A stretch of 5,821 bases of DNA, taken from positions 1 to 5,821 of the forward strand of contig JAFQVZ010000262.1 in NCBI GenBank assembly GCA_017407765.1, read 5' to 3'. Below, in pieces: positions 4,350 through 5,821 of the stretch. The notes below the pieces were generated by a model. It was not told the DNA's origin. It ran no database searches and saw only the letters and a list, made by a program, of their open reading frames with translations. The stretch comes from Clostridia bacterium (GTDB taxonomy: Bacteria > Bacillota > Clostridia > Oscillospirales > Butyricicoccaceae). The translations under genes and the position numbers were made by a program. The first letter of the stretch is position 1; every line of letters begins with the position of its first letter.

Positions 4350-5821
4350 ATGAAAGCTTCACGTACCTATGATCGCTATTATCTTTACAGCGAGATAGAA
4401 GCAATACTCAAGGGATATGAGAAGGATCATCCCGAGTTTACCAAGCTGGAATCTCTGGCTGAAACCGCCGAAGGCAGAAATATATGGGCGATCTCGGTGA
4501 CAGACACAAAGTACGGCGACTTTGCCGACAAGCCTGCATACTGTATTGACGGCAATATCCATGCTGGCGAAGTAACCGGCTCGATGGTAGCTATGCATTT
4601 TCTTGATCTGCTTTACAGCAATCTCGAGAATGAAGAGATCAAAAAGCTTCTTAAAGACTATACTTTCTATGTGATTCCGAGGATATCTCCCGACGGTTCG
4701 GATGTATATCTCACGACACCCGAGATGCTTCGTTCGGTCAATCATATGTATCCGTTTGAAGAACTTATGCCCGGTGTTCAGCCCTGTGATCTTGATGGTG
4801 ACGGAGTTATTCGCAGGATGAGGGTTAAATCGCCCTACGGTGCATGGAAAGTTTCTGCTGATGACCCCAGACTTATGGTGAAGCGCAGCCCGGATGACAT
4901 TGAAGGCGATTTTTATAATGTATTCAATGAGGGTATGGTGGAAGACTATGATGGTGTTGTCATTAAGCAGGCTCCGTCAAAATGGGGAAATGACTTCAAT
5001 CGCAATTTCCCATTTGCCTGGGCACCCGAACCCAAGCAGGCGGGAGCCGGCACATATCCGCTGATAAATACCGAAACAAAGGCAATGGCTGATTTTACAG
5101 CTTCACACAAAAATATATGCTGCATCCTTAATATGCACACAATGGGTGGATTCTATCTCTATCCCCCCGGATATAAGGCCGGCAAGGAAGCATATAAAGA
5201 GGATATGGCAGTTTATGAGGCGCTTGGCAAAATGGGAACAGAGGAGAGCACATATCCTGCTATCAACATCCGTGATAATTATGTTCCGGTCGAATCAGGC
5301 CCTATATGCGGACTGTTTGATGACTTTAATCATTTTGTAATGGGACTTGTCAACTTTACGATAGAGTGCTGGGATCTGTATCCCAGAGCAGGTATTCCTC
5401 ATACATTCCCCACAAAGCTCAAAAACGACGAGCAGCAGTACGAGCAGATGAAAAAGGTTTATGAATGGGCCGACCAAAACCTCGGCAAAGAAGCTATTAT
5501 GCCCTGGACCGAGTTTGACCATCCTCAGCTTGGTAAGGTGGAGATAGGCGGATATGACTACAAGACCCTCGTTCAGAATTGCCCGCCTAAGTTCCTGCAG
5601 CAGGAGGTTGAAAAGCATGGCCGATTTATTCTCAGAGCGGCAAAGGCAATGCCCAGGCTCGAAGTCCGCGGAGTCAAGGCTACTCCGATCGGTGATGCCT
5701 GGAAGATAGAGGCCTGTGTTTATAACTCGCGTTTCCTTCCTACATATATCACCAAAGAGGCTCTGAATCTCAAGATCGTAGGGCCCGTAAAGGCAACCAT
5801 CGGCGGAAAAGATGTCGAAAT
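4350..5821 (+). CDS. M14-family zinc carboxypeptidase, 3' end outside window
   Basis: At least 490 residues are encoded and the frame is still open at the edge. M14 metallopeptidases remove C-terminal residues from peptides, using one zinc ion. The zinc motif HxxE is H71-A-G-E74 (in GNIHAGE), the third ligand is H263 (NMHTMGG), and the likely catalytic glutamate is E339 (FTIECWDLYP). N217-R218 in NRNFP corresponds to the substrate carboxylate-binding Asn-Arg pair, and SPDG (113-116) to the family's NPDG. All catalytic positions appear intact. Between E74 and H263 lies a long insert with D147-x-D149-G-D151-G, resembling a calcium-binding loop but lacking an acidic residue at position 12. After about residue 400 a second, probably beta-rich domain begins. 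There is no signal peptide: the fold starts within the first residues, so a cytoplasmic place is likely. Substrate unknown. It follows a terminator, and no promoter of its own is evident in the 54-nt gap. Confidence 0.92.
   Translation, partial: MKASRTYDRYYLYSEIEAILKGYEKDHPEFTKLESLAETAEGRNIWAISVTDTKYGDFADKPAYCIDGNIHAGEVTGSMVAMHFLDLLYSNLENEEIKKLLKDYTFYVIPRISPDGSDVYLTTPEMLRSVNHMYPFEELMPGVQPCDLDGDGVIRRMRVKSPYGAWKVSADDPRLMVKRSPDDIEGDFYNVFNEGMVEDYDGVVIKQAPSKWGNDFNRNFPFAWAPEPKQAGAGTYPLINTETKAMADFTASHKNICCILNMHTMGGFYLYPPGYKAGKEAYKEDMAVYEALGKMGTEESTYPAINIRDNYVPVESGPICGLFDDFNHFVMGLVNFTIECWDLYPRAGIPHTFPTKLKNDEQQYEQMKKVYEWADQNLGKEAIMPWTEFDHPQLGKVEIGGYDYKTLVQNCPPKFLQQEVEKHGRFILRAAKAMPRLEVRGVKATPIGDAWKIEACVYNSRFLPTYITKEALNLKIVGPVKATIGGKDVE

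Noticed and set aside
4346..4351. A perfect TATAAT with TTAACA (4325-4330) upstream, resembling a promoter for the peptidase gene.
   Set aside because: The hexamer overlaps the ATG at 4350 and the spacer is only 15 bp; transcription would start inside the coding region, after the ribosome-binding site.
1..5821. Search for CRISPR arrays, insertion sequences, tRNA or rRNA genes, and attachment sites.
   Set aside because: No regular direct repeats, transposase frames, terminal inverted repeats or cloverleaf structures were seen; the only long similarity is the transporter gene duplication.

Overview
The window looks like chromosomal DNA of a Gram-positive, low-to-moderate GC Bacillota, most likely a class Clostridia gut or rumen anaerobe of the Oscillospiraceae/Lachnospiraceae kind. 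The basis is purine-rich Shine-Dalgarno sites (GAGGTG, AAAGGAG, GGAGGAGG) 6-9 nt before nearly every start, compact U-tailed terminators, a tex gene of the Firmicutes type and one promoter matching the sporulation sigma-E consensus. The genus is not resolved. All supported genes lie on the + strand; no mobile element, tRNA, rRNA or CRISPR array is visible.

Layout: (1) 1-466 is the 3' end of tex, encoding a transcription accessory protein with a C-terminal S1 RNA-binding domain. (2) 483-520 is a very strong hairpin terminator. Its 3' arm is also the ribosome-binding site of the next gene, and its 5' half holds a near-consensus sigma-E promoter -10 element. (3) 521-1111 encodes an unrecognised protein with one N-terminal membrane anchor, closed by a terminator at 1120-1157. 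(4) 1158-1330 is a promoter region with an extended -10 promoter. (5) 1331-4295 is a probable three-gene operon: a small YegP/DUF1508-type two-repeat protein with an unusual cysteine cluster, then two tandem paralogous 12-TM major facilitator transporters of 423 aa each, ended by a GC-rich terminator. (6) From 4350 to beyond the right edge lies an M14-family zinc carboxypeptidase without a signal peptide.

How the parts may work together: the DUF1508 protein and the two transporters are closely spaced, share one promoter and are separated from neighbours by terminators, so they are probably co-expressed. The transported substrate cannot be read from sequence. The most distinctive feature is at the gene junctions. 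Before both the membrane-anchored protein and the peptidase, the upstream gene's terminator can pair with the downstream Shine-Dalgarno sequence. At the first junction a sigma-E-like promoter would start transcription inside the hairpin and so release the site, which suggests a layout that insulates a sporulation gene from read-through of its housekeeping neighbour.
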